Part shown: positions 24,208 to 32,518 of the stretch, piece after piece
Layout of the letters: each line of letters opens with the position of its first letter
Position numbering within the stretch: the first letter of the stretch is position 1
Assembly: GCA_018374355.1 (NCBI GenBank)
Contig: JAHAFI010000030.1
Span: forward strand, 1 to 38,779
Length of the DNA: 38,779 bases
Direction: 5' to 3'
DNA from: Clostridiales bacterium
GTDB lineage: Bacteria; Bacillota; Clostridia; Lachnospirales; Lachnospiraceae
Program-made: the position numbers and the translations under genes
The notes under the pieces: model-generated
Seen by the model: the letters and a program-made list of their open reading frames with translations, nothing else
What the model was told of the DNA's origin: nothing
Databases searched by the model: none

Positions 24208-24978
24208 TTGGCACATGTAATTGCAGTTGCAGGTAAGGGTGGGGTAGGAAAGACCACATTATGCGGACTTTTGATCCAGCACCTCTGCGAACAGAAAAAA
24301 GGACCGGTTCTGGCTGTGGACGCTGATGCGAACTCCAATCTGAACGAGGTTCTCGGTGTGGAAGTGGAGAGTACACTGGGAGACATCAGAGAAGAGATTG
24401 CACAGGCGGAGATATCCAAGGATAATCCGATTCCGCCCAGCATGAGCAAAGCGGATTATGCGGAATTCAAATTCAATTCCGCTCTGATTGAAGATGATGA
24501 CTTTGATATGCTGGTAATGGGCAGAACACAGGGAAAAGGCTGCTATTGCTTTGTAAACGGGCTTTTGCAGGCCCAGCTTACGAAACTGCAGAATGCTTAC
24601 CCATACATCGTGGTAGATAACGAAGCGGGTATGGAACATATCAGCAGAGGCGTACTTCCCAGTATGCAGACTGCCATTCTGGTGAGCGACTGCTCCAGAA
24701 GAGGCATTCAGGCTGTAGGAAGGATTGCGCGGCTGATCGAGGAATGCAACATGCATCCCCAGAGAGTAGGGCTGATTGTAAACCGTGCTCCCGGCGGGGT
24801 GCTGAACGAGGGAACAAAAGAAGAAATCGAGCTTCAGGGCTTGGAACTTCTTGGAGTTGTTCCTCAGGACGAGCTGGTATATGAATACGATTGTGAAGGA
24901 AGACCGACTGTGGAGCTTCCCCAAGATTCTCCGGTTCGGGCAGCGCTGAAAGAGATCGTTGCAAAATTAAACCTGTAA
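24208..24978 (+). CDS. cooC: CO dehydrogenase maturation ATPase CooC
   Basis: CooC is a MinD/Mrp-type ATPase that inserts nickel into the C-cluster of CODH. The 256-aa protein has the deviant Walker A motif GKGGVGKTT (9-17) and the nickel-binding CxC at Cys112-Tyr-Cys114 (GKGCYCF), the positions known for CooC1 proteins, plus the switch segment VDNEAGMEHISRG. I place the start at TTG 24208, 9 nt after GAGGAGG; a longer frame from TTG 24190 would begin inside that site. Its position just upstream of acsA fits a CODH-specific role. Confidence 0.93.
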   Translation: MAHVIAVAGKGGVGKTTLCGLLIQHLCEQKKGPVLAVDADANSNLNEVLGVEVESTLGDIREEIAQAEISKDNPIPPSMSKADYAEFKFNSALIEDDDFDMLVMGRTQGKGCYCFVNGLLQAQLTKLQNAYPYIVVDNEAGMEHISRGVLPSMQTAILVSDCSRRGIQAVGRIARLIEECNMHPQRVGLIVNRAPGGVLNEGTKEEIELQGLELLGVVPQDELVYEYDCEGRPTVELPQDSPVRAALKEIVAKLNL

Positions 24979-24990
24979 AGGTATTTTATC

Positions 24991-25093
24991 CCCGGGACTT
25001 AAAAAAGAGTCTCGGGCTTAAAATAACTCACATGGCAAAACCGTGTGAATCTATAACACCCATGTATCCGGATGAGGATTGCCGGAGGATGGG
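24991..25093 (+). other. Three consecutive hairpins in the acsA leader
   Basis: Hairpin 1 pairs 24991-24999 with 25008-25016 (9 bp). Hairpin 2 pairs 25028-25035 with 25041-25048 (8 bp). Hairpin 3 pairs 25059-25063 and 25067-25071 with 25089-25093 and 25082-25086. None has a downstream T-tract, so they are not ordinary terminators; RNA processing or stabilisation of the acsA message is the likeliest use. Confidence 0.5.
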
Positions 25094-25128
25094 GTATAAG
25101 TACGTTACAAACTTTAAGGAGGTTTATA

Positions 25129-27021
25129 ATGAGTGAATTCAAGATGACTACCGTTGAAGAAATGGAAGCGGCTACCGCCCGCCTGCTTGAAACGGGAGCA
25201 AAAGTAGGAGCTGACGCTTGGCAGTTACGAGTAAAAAACCAGACACCACATTGTAAATTTGGCGAGCAGGGTGTATGCTGTAGAATCTGTTCTATGGGAC
25301 CTTGCCGTATCACACCGAAGGCTCCGAGAGGAATCTGCGGCTGTGACGCACACGGAATCGTAGGACGTAACTACCTGAAATTTACAGCCGGCGGCGGAGC
25401 AACTCACTCCGACCACGGACGTGAAATCTGCCACACCCTGCACTGTGCAGAAGAAGGCGGAAACTATCAGGTAAAAGATCCTGAGAAACTGCTTCGTATC
25501 GCAAAAGAGTGGGGAGTAGAAACAGAAGGAAAAGATATCTACGCACTGGCTCACGAGATGGCAGAGATCGGTCTGATGGAATACGGTAAACCGTTTGGTT
25601 ACCAGAGATTCTTAGACAGAATGCCGGAATCCCAGAAACAGATGCTGATCGACAACGAAATCGCACCTCGTGCAATCGACCGTGAGGTTGCTTCTTCCTT
25701 ACATATGACTCATATGGGATGTTCCTCTCTGCCGGAAGCACTGGTAAAACAGTCTCTGCGCTGCGGTCTTGCAGACGGATGGGGCGGTTCCATGATGGGA
25801 ACAGAGTTCTCCGACGTACTGTTCGGAACTCCGAAGCCAATCGATACAGAAGCAAACTTAGGTGTTATGGTAGCTGACAACGTAAACATCGTTGTTCATG
25901 GTCATGACCCGAGCCTTTCTGAGATGATCTGTGAATTTGCAGATTCTCCTGAAATGATCGCTTATGCAAAAGAAATGGGAGCAAAAGGAATCACTGTATC
26001 CGGTGTTTGCTGTACTTCCAACGAAGTAGCTATGCGCCGCGGTATTCCGATGGCAGGTAACTTCCTGCAGCAGGAAAACGTAGTTCTGACAGGTGCCTGC
26101 GAAGCAATCGTAGTTGACGTTCAGTGTATCTTCCCGGCATTGGGACCTCTGAGCAAATGCTTCCACACCAAATTTGTTACAACTTCTCCGATCGCTCAGA
26201 TGCCTGATTCTGATTTTATTCGTTTCAGCCCTGAAAATGCAGGAGAAAATGCAAAAGCTATCGTTAAAATGGCTATCGAAAACTTCAAGAACAGAAAACC
26301 GGAACTGGTACATATCCCGGATATGAAACAGAAAGCAACAGTTGGTTACTCTGTAGAAGCAATCGTAAAAGTTCTGGACGGCGTTACCAATACACAGGTT
26401 GACGTTACAGGAACAACAAAACCGTTACTGGAATGTATTACTTCCGGTGTTATCCGCGGTGCGGTTGCTATGGTTGGATGTAACAACCCGAGAATCCGTC
26501 CTGACTATGCACATATCGAACTGATGAAAAAATGTATCGCTAACGATATCATTATCATCGCTTCCGGATGTTCCGCACAGGCTGCAGCAAAAGCAGGTCT
26601 GATGGACAAAGCGGCAAAAGATATCTGCGGCGCAGGTCTGAAACGTGTATGCGAACTGGCTGATATCCCGCCTGTACTGCATATGGGATCTTGTGTAGAC
26701 ATTTCCCGTATGATGGTTCTGGCAGCAGAACTGGCAAAAGATTCCGGCCTGAGAATCAATCAGCTTCCGGTAGTAGGATGCGCTCCTGAATGGATGTCTG
26801 AAAAAGCGGTATCCATCGGTAACTACGTTATCGCTACTGGTATCGATACTTATCTGGGTGTTGATCCGTACGTTTCCGGTTCTACAGAAATGTGTGAACT
26901 TCTGACAGAAGGAACCAGAAAATGGTGTGACGCTGCATTTACGGTAGAAACAGATATTGAAAAATTAGTAGACCTGATGATTGCAAGAATCGAAGAGAAG
27001 AGAGCTGCTCTGGGAATCTAA
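25129..27021 (+). CDS. acsA: CO dehydrogenase catalytic subunit
   Basis: AcsA (CooS type) reduces CO2 to CO, which is passed through a tunnel to AcsB. The 630-aa protein carries the D- and B-cluster cysteines near the N-terminus (Cys42, 50, 51, 54, 59, 70) and the C-cluster regions further on: the His in VVHGHDPSLSEM, GVCCTSNE, VVDVQCIFP, VGCNNPR, ASGCSAQAA and MGSCVDISR. The start ATG 25129 follows AAGGAGG by 6 nt; an upstream in-frame extension to 25072 reads through the leader hairpins and is rejected. Strongly biased codon use in this and the next acs genes suggests high expression. Confidence 0.97.
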   Translation: MSEFKMTTVEEMEAATARLLETGAKVGADAWQLRVKNQTPHCKFGEQGVCCRICSMGPCRITPKAPRGICGCDAHGIVGRNYLKFTAGGGATHSDHGREICHTLHCAEEGGNYQVKDPEKLLRIAKEWGVETEGKDIYALAHEMAEIGLMEYGKPFGYQRFLDRMPESQKQMLIDNEIAPRAIDREVASSLHMTHMGCSSLPEALVKQSLRCGLADGWGGSMMGTEFSDVLFGTPKPIDTEANLGVMVADNVNIVVHGHDPSLSEMICEFADSPEMIAYAKEMGAKGITVSGVCCTSNEVAMRRGIPMAGNFLQQENVVLTGACEAIVVDVQCIFPALGPLSKCFHTKFVTTSPIAQMPDSDFIRFSPENAGENAKAIVKMAIENFKNRKPELVHIPDMKQKATVGYSVEAIVKVLDGVTNTQVDVTGTTKPLLECITSGVIRGAVAMVGCNNPRIRPDYAHIELMKKCIANDIIIIASGCSAQAAAKAGLMDKAAKDICGAGLKRVCELADIPPVLHMGSCVDISRMMVLAAELAKDSGLRINQLPVVGCAPEWMSEKAVSIGNYVIATGIDTYLGVDPYVSGSTEMCELLTEGTRKWCDAAFTVETDIEKLVDLMIARIEEKRAALGI

Positions 27022-27057
27022 TCGACAGGAAAAAATTTATGTAAGGTGGATGAGAAA

Positions 27058-27837
27058 ATGAAAATTGCAGTTACCGGCAAAGGCGGTGTAGGAAAGACAA
27101 CTTTTGCTGCAACTCTGGCCAGACTTTATGCGGAGGAGGGCCGGCATGTGCTGGCTGCCGATGTGGACCCGGATGCGAATCTGGGACTGGCATTGGGATT
27201 CTCCGAGGAGGAGCTGGACAGTATTGTTCCCATCAGCAAAATGCGGAAACTGGTGGAAGAACGGACCGGTGCAGGCCCGGACAACCAGTATTACAAGATC
27301 AATCCGAAAGTGGATGATATCCCGGATGCATACGGAAAGGTATGCAACGGTGTAAAGCTTCTGGTACTTGGCACAGTGGAAACTGGCGGTGCCGGATGTG
27401 TCTGCCCTGAGCATGTGATGCTGAGAAGAATCATCAACAACCTGATGCTTCATCGGGGAGATGTGGTGGTTCTGGATATGGAAGCAGGTCTGGAGCACAT
27501 GGGCAGAGGAACCACGGAAGGAATGGATCAGTTTATTGTGGTGATTGAGCCGGGTTCCAGAAGCATTCAGACGTATAAAAATGTCAAACGTCTGGCCAGC
27601 GATCTGGGTGTCAAACAGGTTCATGTAGTTGCCAATAAAGTCCGCGATGAAAAAGATGAGGAATTTGTAAAGGCACATATTCCGGCAGAAGATCTGCTGG
27701 GCTTTATCCACTACAATACGGAGATCATGGATGCGGACCGTCAGGGATGTTCCCCGTATGATTTCAGTGAATCCGCAACCGCAGAAATCCGTAAAATTAA
27801 AGAGACCATCGATAAAATCGATGATTGCAATGAATAA
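27058..27837 (+). CDS. acsF: Second CooC-like nickel-insertion ATPase (AcsF/CooC2 type)
   Basis: This 259-aa MinD-family ATPase has GKGGVGKTT (7-15) and a Cys114-Val-Cys116 pair in GAGCVCPEHVM, like CooC, but it is clearly a separate paralogue. It sits between acsA and acsB, which suggests that it loads the nickel of the ACS A-cluster, the role described for AcsF, while the first CooC serves CODH; the division of work is inference. ATG 27058 lies 8 nt after AAGGTGG; GTG 27046 overlaps this site. Confidence 0.9.
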   Translation: MKIAVTGKGGVGKTTFAATLARLYAEEGRHVLAADVDPDANLGLALGFSEEELDSIVPISKMRKLVEERTGAGPDNQYYKINPKVDDIPDAYGKVCNGVKLLVLGTVETGGAGCVCPEHVMLRRIINNLMLHRGDVVVLDMEAGLEHMGRGTTEGMDQFIVVIEPGSRSIQTYKNVKRLASDLGVKQVHVVANKVRDEKDEEFVKAHIPAEDLLGFIHYNTEIMDADRQGCSPYDFSESATAEIRKIKETIDKIDDCNE

Positions 27838-27852
27838 TAGGAGGAAAGAACA

Positions 27853-29982
27853 TTGACATTATTTGAAAGAGTATTTAATGGAAATGATGCTGTATATGGT
27901 TTGACAGAACAGGCTATCGATGCAGCAATCGCTCAGCACGGCGAAGACAAAGCTGTCAGCTTTCCTGACACAGCTTACTGTTTACCTTGCTATTACGCTG
28001 TAACAGGTGTAAAAGTAACAAACTTAAAGGAACTGAAAGAGGCTCTTGGCGTTGTAAAAACTCTGATGACAAGAGAAAACCGTCTGAATGACGCATTCAT
28101 GTCCGGTGTTGCTACCGCTCTGTGTGCAGAATTCATCGAAGCACTGAAATACATCGACGGAGCTGCTCCTTACGCACTGCCGCAGTACGGTCATCTGGGT
28201 GATGCAGCGATCCGTGAACTGGGTGTACCGCTGGTAACCGGAGATATCCCTGGTGTAGCAGTTATCTTAGGAGCTGCTCCTTCCACAGAAGAAGCAGTAG
28301 CATTGGTTAAATCCTATCAGGCACAGGGTATTCTGGTAACACTGGTAGGCGGCGTATGTGATCAGGTTGCAGAAGCAGGCATGAGCACAGGTGCAAACGT
28401 ACGTGTCATCCCTCTGGGAAATGACGTTACAGCAGTTATCCATGTAGTATCTGTTGCTCTGAGAGCAGCTCTGATCTTCGGTAACGTAACACCTGGCGAT
28501 GCAGCATCTCTGATGGAATACACATTCAAACGTGTACCTGCATTCGTAAATGCATTCGCTCCTCTGGATGATGTCATCGTAGCTTGCGGAGCAGGCGCTA
28601 TTGCACTGGGCTTCCCGGTAGTTACAAACGAAACAGAAAATATCTTCCGCGTACCAAAGAGCCTGATCGTTCAGGAAGACGTAAGCAAATTCAATGCTAC
28701 TTCTCTGGAAGCGCGTGATATCAAGATCAAAATCACAAATATCGATATTCCGGTTGCTTTCGCATCCGCATTCGAAGGTGAAATCATTCGCCGCGGCAAC
28801 ATGCAGGTTGAATTTGACGGTTCCCGCGTAGACTGTGCAGAGCTGGTACATACTGTAGAGATGCAGGAGATCGAAGACCACAAAATCACAGTCATCGGAC
28901 CGGATGTTGATGAGATGGAACTGGGCAGCAAAAACAATATCGCTTACGTTGTAAAAGTTGCAGGTAAAGCAATGCAGCCTGACTTCGAACCGGTTATCGA
29001 GCGTAAATTCCATAACTACATCAACTGTATCGAAGGCGTATATCATACAGGACAGAGAGATATGCAGAGAATCCGTATCAGCAAAGATGCATTTGCTGCA
29101 GGCTTCCGTCTGAAACATATCGGTGAGGTACTGTATGCTTCTGTTAAGAACGAATTTGAAGCAGTAGTAGACAAATGTGAAGTTGTTATCTACACAGATC
29201 CGGCTGAATGTACAAGAATCCGTCATGAAGTTGCGATCCCGACCTTCAACAAACGTGATGACCGTCTGAGAACTCTGACCGATGAGTCTGTAGATGTATA
29301 CTACAGCTGTATCCTGTGTCAGGCATTCTCCCCGAGCCACGTATGTGTTGTTACACCGGAACGTCTGGGACTGTGCGGTGCCGTTTCATGGCTGGATGCG
29401 AAAGCAACCAACGAACTGGATCCGAACGGACCTTGCCAGATCATCACAAAAGAAAGAGTCATCGATGAAAGAATCGGTGAGTACGAAGACGTTAACGAAG
29501 CAGTTCGCAAATTCTCCCAGGGCGCTCTGGAAGATGTATCTTTGTACTCCATCATGGAAAAACCGATGACATCCTGCGGATGCTTCGAGTGTATCTGTGG
29601 TATCGAACCATTCTCCAACGGTGTATGTATCGCTAACCGTGAGTACGCTGGTATGACTCCTCTGGGAATGACCTTCCCGGAACTGGCTTCCATGACAGGC
29701 GGCGGAGTTCAGACACCTGGATTCATGGGACATGGTAAACACTTTATCGGTTCCAAGAAGTTCATGAAGGCAGAAGGCGGAGTAGAACGTATCGTTTGGA
29801 TGCCGAAAGAGCTGAAAGAATTCGTTGCAGACAGACTGAATGAAACAGCAAAAGAACTGTACGGAATTGAGAACTTTACAGACATGATCGGTGACGAAAC
29901 AATCGCAACCGATCCGGAAACTCTGGTTGAATTCCTGACAGAAAAAGGACATCCGGCACTGGGTCTGGAACCAATGATGTAA
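27853..29982 (+). CDS. acsB: Acetyl-CoA synthase
   Basis: AcsB condenses CO, a methyl group from the corrinoid protein and CoA to acetyl-CoA at the Ni-Ni-[4Fe-4S] A-cluster. All A-cluster residues are present: Cys486, Cys489, Cys498 and Cys508 (CILCQAFSPSHVC and GLCGAVSW) for the cubane and bridge, and the Cys575-Gly-Cys577 clamp for the distal nickel. They are offset by exactly 20 from the Moorella numbering. The 709-aa protein starts at TTG 27853 behind GGAGGAAAG, 15 nt after the acsF stop; a weak start codon for so abundant a protein is notable. Confidence 0.97.
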   Translation: MTLFERVFNGNDAVYGLTEQAIDAAIAQHGEDKAVSFPDTAYCLPCYYAVTGVKVTNLKELKEALGVVKTLMTRENRLNDAFMSGVATALCAEFIEALKYIDGAAPYALPQYGHLGDAAIRELGVPLVTGDIPGVAVILGAAPSTEEAVALVKSYQAQGILVTLVGGVCDQVAEAGMSTGANVRVIPLGNDVTAVIHVVSVALRAALIFGNVTPGDAASLMEYTFKRVPAFVNAFAPLDDVIVACGAGAIALGFPVVTNETENIFRVPKSLIVQEDVSKFNATSLEARDIKIKITNIDIPVAFASAFEGEIIRRGNMQVEFDGSRVDCAELVHTVEMQEIEDHKITVIGPDVDEMELGSKNNIAYVVKVAGKAMQPDFEPVIERKFHNYINCIEGVYHTGQRDMQRIRISKDAFAAGFRLKHIGEVLYASVKNEFEAVVDKCEVVIYTDPAECTRIRHEVAIPTFNKRDDRLRTLTDESVDVYYSCILCQAFSPSHVCVVTPERLGLCGAVSWLDAKATNELDPNGPCQIITKERVIDERIGEYEDVNEAVRKFSQGALEDVSLYSIMEKPMTSCGCFECICGIEPFSNGVCIANREYAGMTPLGMTFPELASMTGGGVQTPGFMGHGKHFIGSKKFMKAEGGVERIVWMPKELKEFVADRLNETAKELYGIENFTDMIGDETIATDPETLVEFLTEKGHPALGLEPMM

Positions 29983-29991
29983 ATTGTCTAA

Positions 29992-30019
29992 GGGAAATGC
30001 GTGTTTACACGCATTTCCC
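29992..30019 (+). other. Perfect intercistronic hairpin between acsB and acsD
   Basis: GGGAAATGCGTG (29992-30003) pairs with its exact complement (30008-30019) around a TTTA loop, 9 nt after the acsB stop. No T-tract follows, so it is more likely a 3' stabiliser or partial attenuator than a terminator. Confidence 0.6.
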
Positions 30020-30062
30020 GGCAGTTTAAATATATGAAAAAATTTTAAGGAGGCTAATGAGA

Positions 30063-31001
30063 ATGCCGTTTAATCGTAAACCACAGAAGTTTAATGCATC
30101 TATCAAAGAAGTAACTATTGGATGCGGTGAAAAAGCAATCACATTAGGAGGAGAAAGCGTATTTCCTTTCTACACATTTGATGGAGAAATGAAAAATGCA
30201 CCGAAAGTTGGTGTTGAAATCTCTGATATGGGAATTCCTGCAGTAGCTGGTATCAAAGCTTACTACGAAGGATGCACCACAATGGGAGAAATCGCAAAGA
30301 GAGCAGCTGAAATGGAAGGAGCTGATTTTGTTTGCCTGCGTCTGGAAGGCGGAGATCCGAACGGAGCAAACAAATCTGTTGAAGAGCTGGTAGCAGTTGT
30401 AAAAGAAGTAGCAGAAGCAATTGATATGCCTCTGGCAGTAGAAGGAAGTAAGAATGTAGAAAAAGATTCTGAACTTCTGGCTAAAGTTTCTGAAGCTCTT
30501 CAGGGTAAAAATGCTCTGATCCTGTCTGCAAGAGAAGAAAACTATAAAGCTGTAGGAGCATCTGCAGGTCTGGCTTATGACCAGAAAGTAGGAGCTGAAT
30601 CTTCTGTAGATATCAACTTAGCAAAACAGTTAAACGTTGTAACTACCCAGTTGGGTGTAAAACCGGAAAGCATTGTTATGAATATCGGTACAGCAGCAGT
30701 TGGTTACGGATATGAATACGTGGTATCCACTATGGACCGTATCAAAGCAGCAGCTCTGGCTCAGGGTGATGCTATGCTCCAGATGCCTATCATTACACCA
30801 GTATCTTCTGAAACATGGGGCGTAAAAGAGTCCATGGCTTCTGAAGAAGATATGCCGGAATGGGGACCAGTAGAGGAACGTGGAATCTCTATGGAAATCA
30901 TGACTGCATCTGCAGATCTGGCTTCCGGATCTGATGCCGTTATCTTAATGCATCCTCAGTCTGTAGCAACAATTTCTAAAATGATTAAAGAATTAGTTTA
31001 A
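30063..31001 (+). CDS. acsD: Corrinoid iron-sulfur protein, small subunit
   Basis: AcsD pairs with AcsC to form the corrinoid iron-sulfur protein that carries the methyl group to AcsB. The 312-aa TIM-barrel protein has the family opening KEVTIGCGEKAITLGGE and the central FVCLRLEGGDPNGANKS, with MNIGTAAVGYGYEYV later. AAGGAGG lies 9 nt before ATG 30063; ATG 30057 is only 3 nt away and less likely. It is separated from acsB by a perfect hairpin and from acsC by 32 nt. Confidence 0.95.
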   Translation: MPFNRKPQKFNASIKEVTIGCGEKAITLGGESVFPFYTFDGEMKNAPKVGVEISDMGIPAVAGIKAYYEGCTTMGEIAKRAAEMEGADFVCLRLEGGDPNGANKSVEELVAVVKEVAEAIDMPLAVEGSKNVEKDSELLAKVSEALQGKNALILSAREENYKAVGASAGLAYDQKVGAESSVDINLAKQLNVVTTQLGVKPESIVMNIGTAAVGYGYEYVVSTMDRIKAAALAQGDAMLQMPIITPVSSETWGVKESMASEEDMPEWGPVEERGISMEIMTASADLASGSDAVILMHPQSVATISKMIKELV

Positions 31002-31033
31002 GTGTAAGCGATAGAACAGGAGGATAAAAAATT

Positions 31034-32392
31034 ATGGCATTATCAGGTATTCAGATTTTTAAAATGTTACCAAAAAAGAACTGTAAAGAATGTGGATGCC
31101 CTACTTGTATGGCATTCTCTATGAAAGTAGCTCAGGGCGCTATGAAGATTGAACAGTGTCCTCACGTATCCAGCGAAGCTCTGGAAGCTCTGTCTGAAGC
31201 TACAGCACCGCCGATGAAGACAATCAAAGTCGGAACAGGCGAAGGAGAATATACTCTGGGTGGAGAAACTGTTTTATACAGACACGAAAAAACATTCGTG
31301 AATAAAACAAGATACGCAGTATCTCTGTGCAACTGCATGGAAGATGCAGCAATCGACGCAAGAATCGCAGCAATTCCGGCTGTAGATTATGAACGTATCG
31401 GTGAAAGAATGGTAGTTGACATGGTATATGTAAACTATTGTGCTGAATCTGGTGCAGACAAATATCTGGACATCGTGAAAAAAGCAGCAGCTACCGGAAA
31501 AACTCTGGTACTGGGTGTTGATGATGTTGAAGTTGCAAAAGCAGCTCTGGAAATCTGCAAAGATGGAAAACCGGTTCTGAACGGTGCAAACGCTTCCAAC
31601 TATGAAGCTATGAACGCTCTGGCAACAGAAGCAGGCGTGGTTCTGGGTGTTGGCGGAGCTAACTTGGACGAAATCTATGATACTGTAGCAGCTCTGGAAA
31701 AAGCTGGAAACAAGAACTTAGTAATCGACGCTACAGGTTCTTCCATCAAAGAAGCATACGGCAATGCAGTACAGATCCGTCGTGCAGCTCTGAAAGATCA
31801 GGATAGAACTTTCGGATATCCGACAATCGTAAATACAGCAAAACTGGCTCTGAATGACAGATACATGCAGGAAGCTCTGGTTTCCCTGTTTACAATGAAA
31901 TATGGCTCCATCGTTGTTCTGGAAGATCTGGGATATGCAGAGGCTCTGGCTCTGTTCGGTCTGCGTCAGAATGTATTTACCGATCCTCAGAAACCAATGA
32001 AGGTTGAACCGGGTCTGTATCCTCTGAATGGAGCAGATGAGAATTCTATCTGCCTGACAACCGTAGACTTCGCTCTTACATACTTCATCGTATCCGGCGA
32101 ACTGGAGAGATCCGGTGTTCCGGTTAACCTGATTATCAACGATGCAGGCGGACTGTCCGTACTGACATCATGGGCTGCTGGTAAGTTCTCCGGAACATCC
32201 ATCTCCAAATTTGTTCAGGAAAATATCGAAGGAAAAGTAAAATCCAGAAAACTGATCATCCCGGGTAAAGTTGCCGTTCTGAAAGGTGATCTGGAAGCAA
32301 AACTTCCGGGATGGGAAATCATTGTAGCTCCTCTGGAAGCTGTACAGTTGGTTAAATTCCTGAAAGATATGAAAGAAGCAGGCGAACTGTAA
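31034..32392 (+). CDS. acsC: Corrinoid iron-sulfur protein, large subunit
   Basis: AcsC holds a [4Fe-4S] cluster and, with AcsD, the cobamide. The 452-aa protein has the N-terminal cluster motif Cys17-x2-Cys20-x4-Cys25-x16-Cys42 (NCKECGCPTC ... EQCPH), a TIM-barrel middle domain and a C-terminal cobamide-binding region (LTTVDFALTYFIVSGELERS, NDAGGLSVLTSWAAGKFSGT). AcsV is expected to donate electrons through this subunit when cobalt becomes over-oxidised. ACAGGAGG precedes the start. Confidence 0.96.
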   Translation: MALSGIQIFKMLPKKNCKECGCPTCMAFSMKVAQGAMKIEQCPHVSSEALEALSEATAPPMKTIKVGTGEGEYTLGGETVLYRHEKTFVNKTRYAVSLCNCMEDAAIDARIAAIPAVDYERIGERMVVDMVYVNYCAESGADKYLDIVKKAAATGKTLVLGVDDVEVAKAALEICKDGKPVLNGANASNYEAMNALATEAGVVLGVGGANLDEIYDTVAALEKAGNKNLVIDATGSSIKEAYGNAVQIRRAALKDQDRTFGYPTIVNTAKLALNDRYMQEALVSLFTMKYGSIVVLEDLGYAEALALFGLRQNVFTDPQKPMKVEPGLYPLNGADENSICLTTVDFALTYFIVSGELERSGVPVNLIINDAGGLSVLTSWAAGKFSGTSISKFVQENIEGKVKSRKLIIPGKVAVLKGDLEAKLPGWEIIVAPLEAVQLVKFLKDMKEAGEL

Positions 32393-32404
32393 GATTGAAA
32401 AAAT

Positions 32405-32454
32405 AGTATAACTGTACGGAATAGGATGATTCTGTATTCTGGATAGTTGATACT
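32405..32454. repeat. Degenerate GTAACTRTTCAG-type hairpin, copy D
   Basis: AGTATAACT (32405-32413) pairs with AGTTGATACT (32445-32454) with one bulge, around an inner GAATA/TATTC. The arms match copy A in 9 of 12 positions at each end (32408-32419 and 32439-32450). It may be a decayed copy of the dispersed element; chance similarity is not excluded. Confidence 0.35.
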
Positions 32455-32462
32455 GAAGTGCA

Positions 32463-32491
32463 TATCAGGAACTCCTCCGGAGTTCCTGATA
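32463..32491 (+). other. Perfect intercistronic hairpin between acsC and acsE
   Basis: A 13-bp perfect stem (32463-32475 with 32479-32491) with a 3-nt loop lies 28 nt before the acsE start and has no T-tract, like the acsB-acsD hairpin. Confidence 0.6.
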
Positions 32492-32518
32492 ATGAAAATG
32501 AAAAAAGGAGAAAATACT

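Noticed and set aside
25072..25128. 19-codon N-terminal extension of AcsA
   Set aside because: It reads through the leader hairpin and the AAGGAGG that serves ATG 25129, and does not resemble the CODH N-terminus.
28267..29340. 357-aa open frame antisense to acsB
   Set aside because: Cys/Phe-rich nonsense composition opposite a highly conserved enzyme with strong codon bias; such bias commonly leaves long antisense frames.
29992..30019. Hairpin after acsB as a Rho-independent terminator
   Set aside because: No T-tract follows and acsD, which needs a promoter, has none visible; read-through is more likely.
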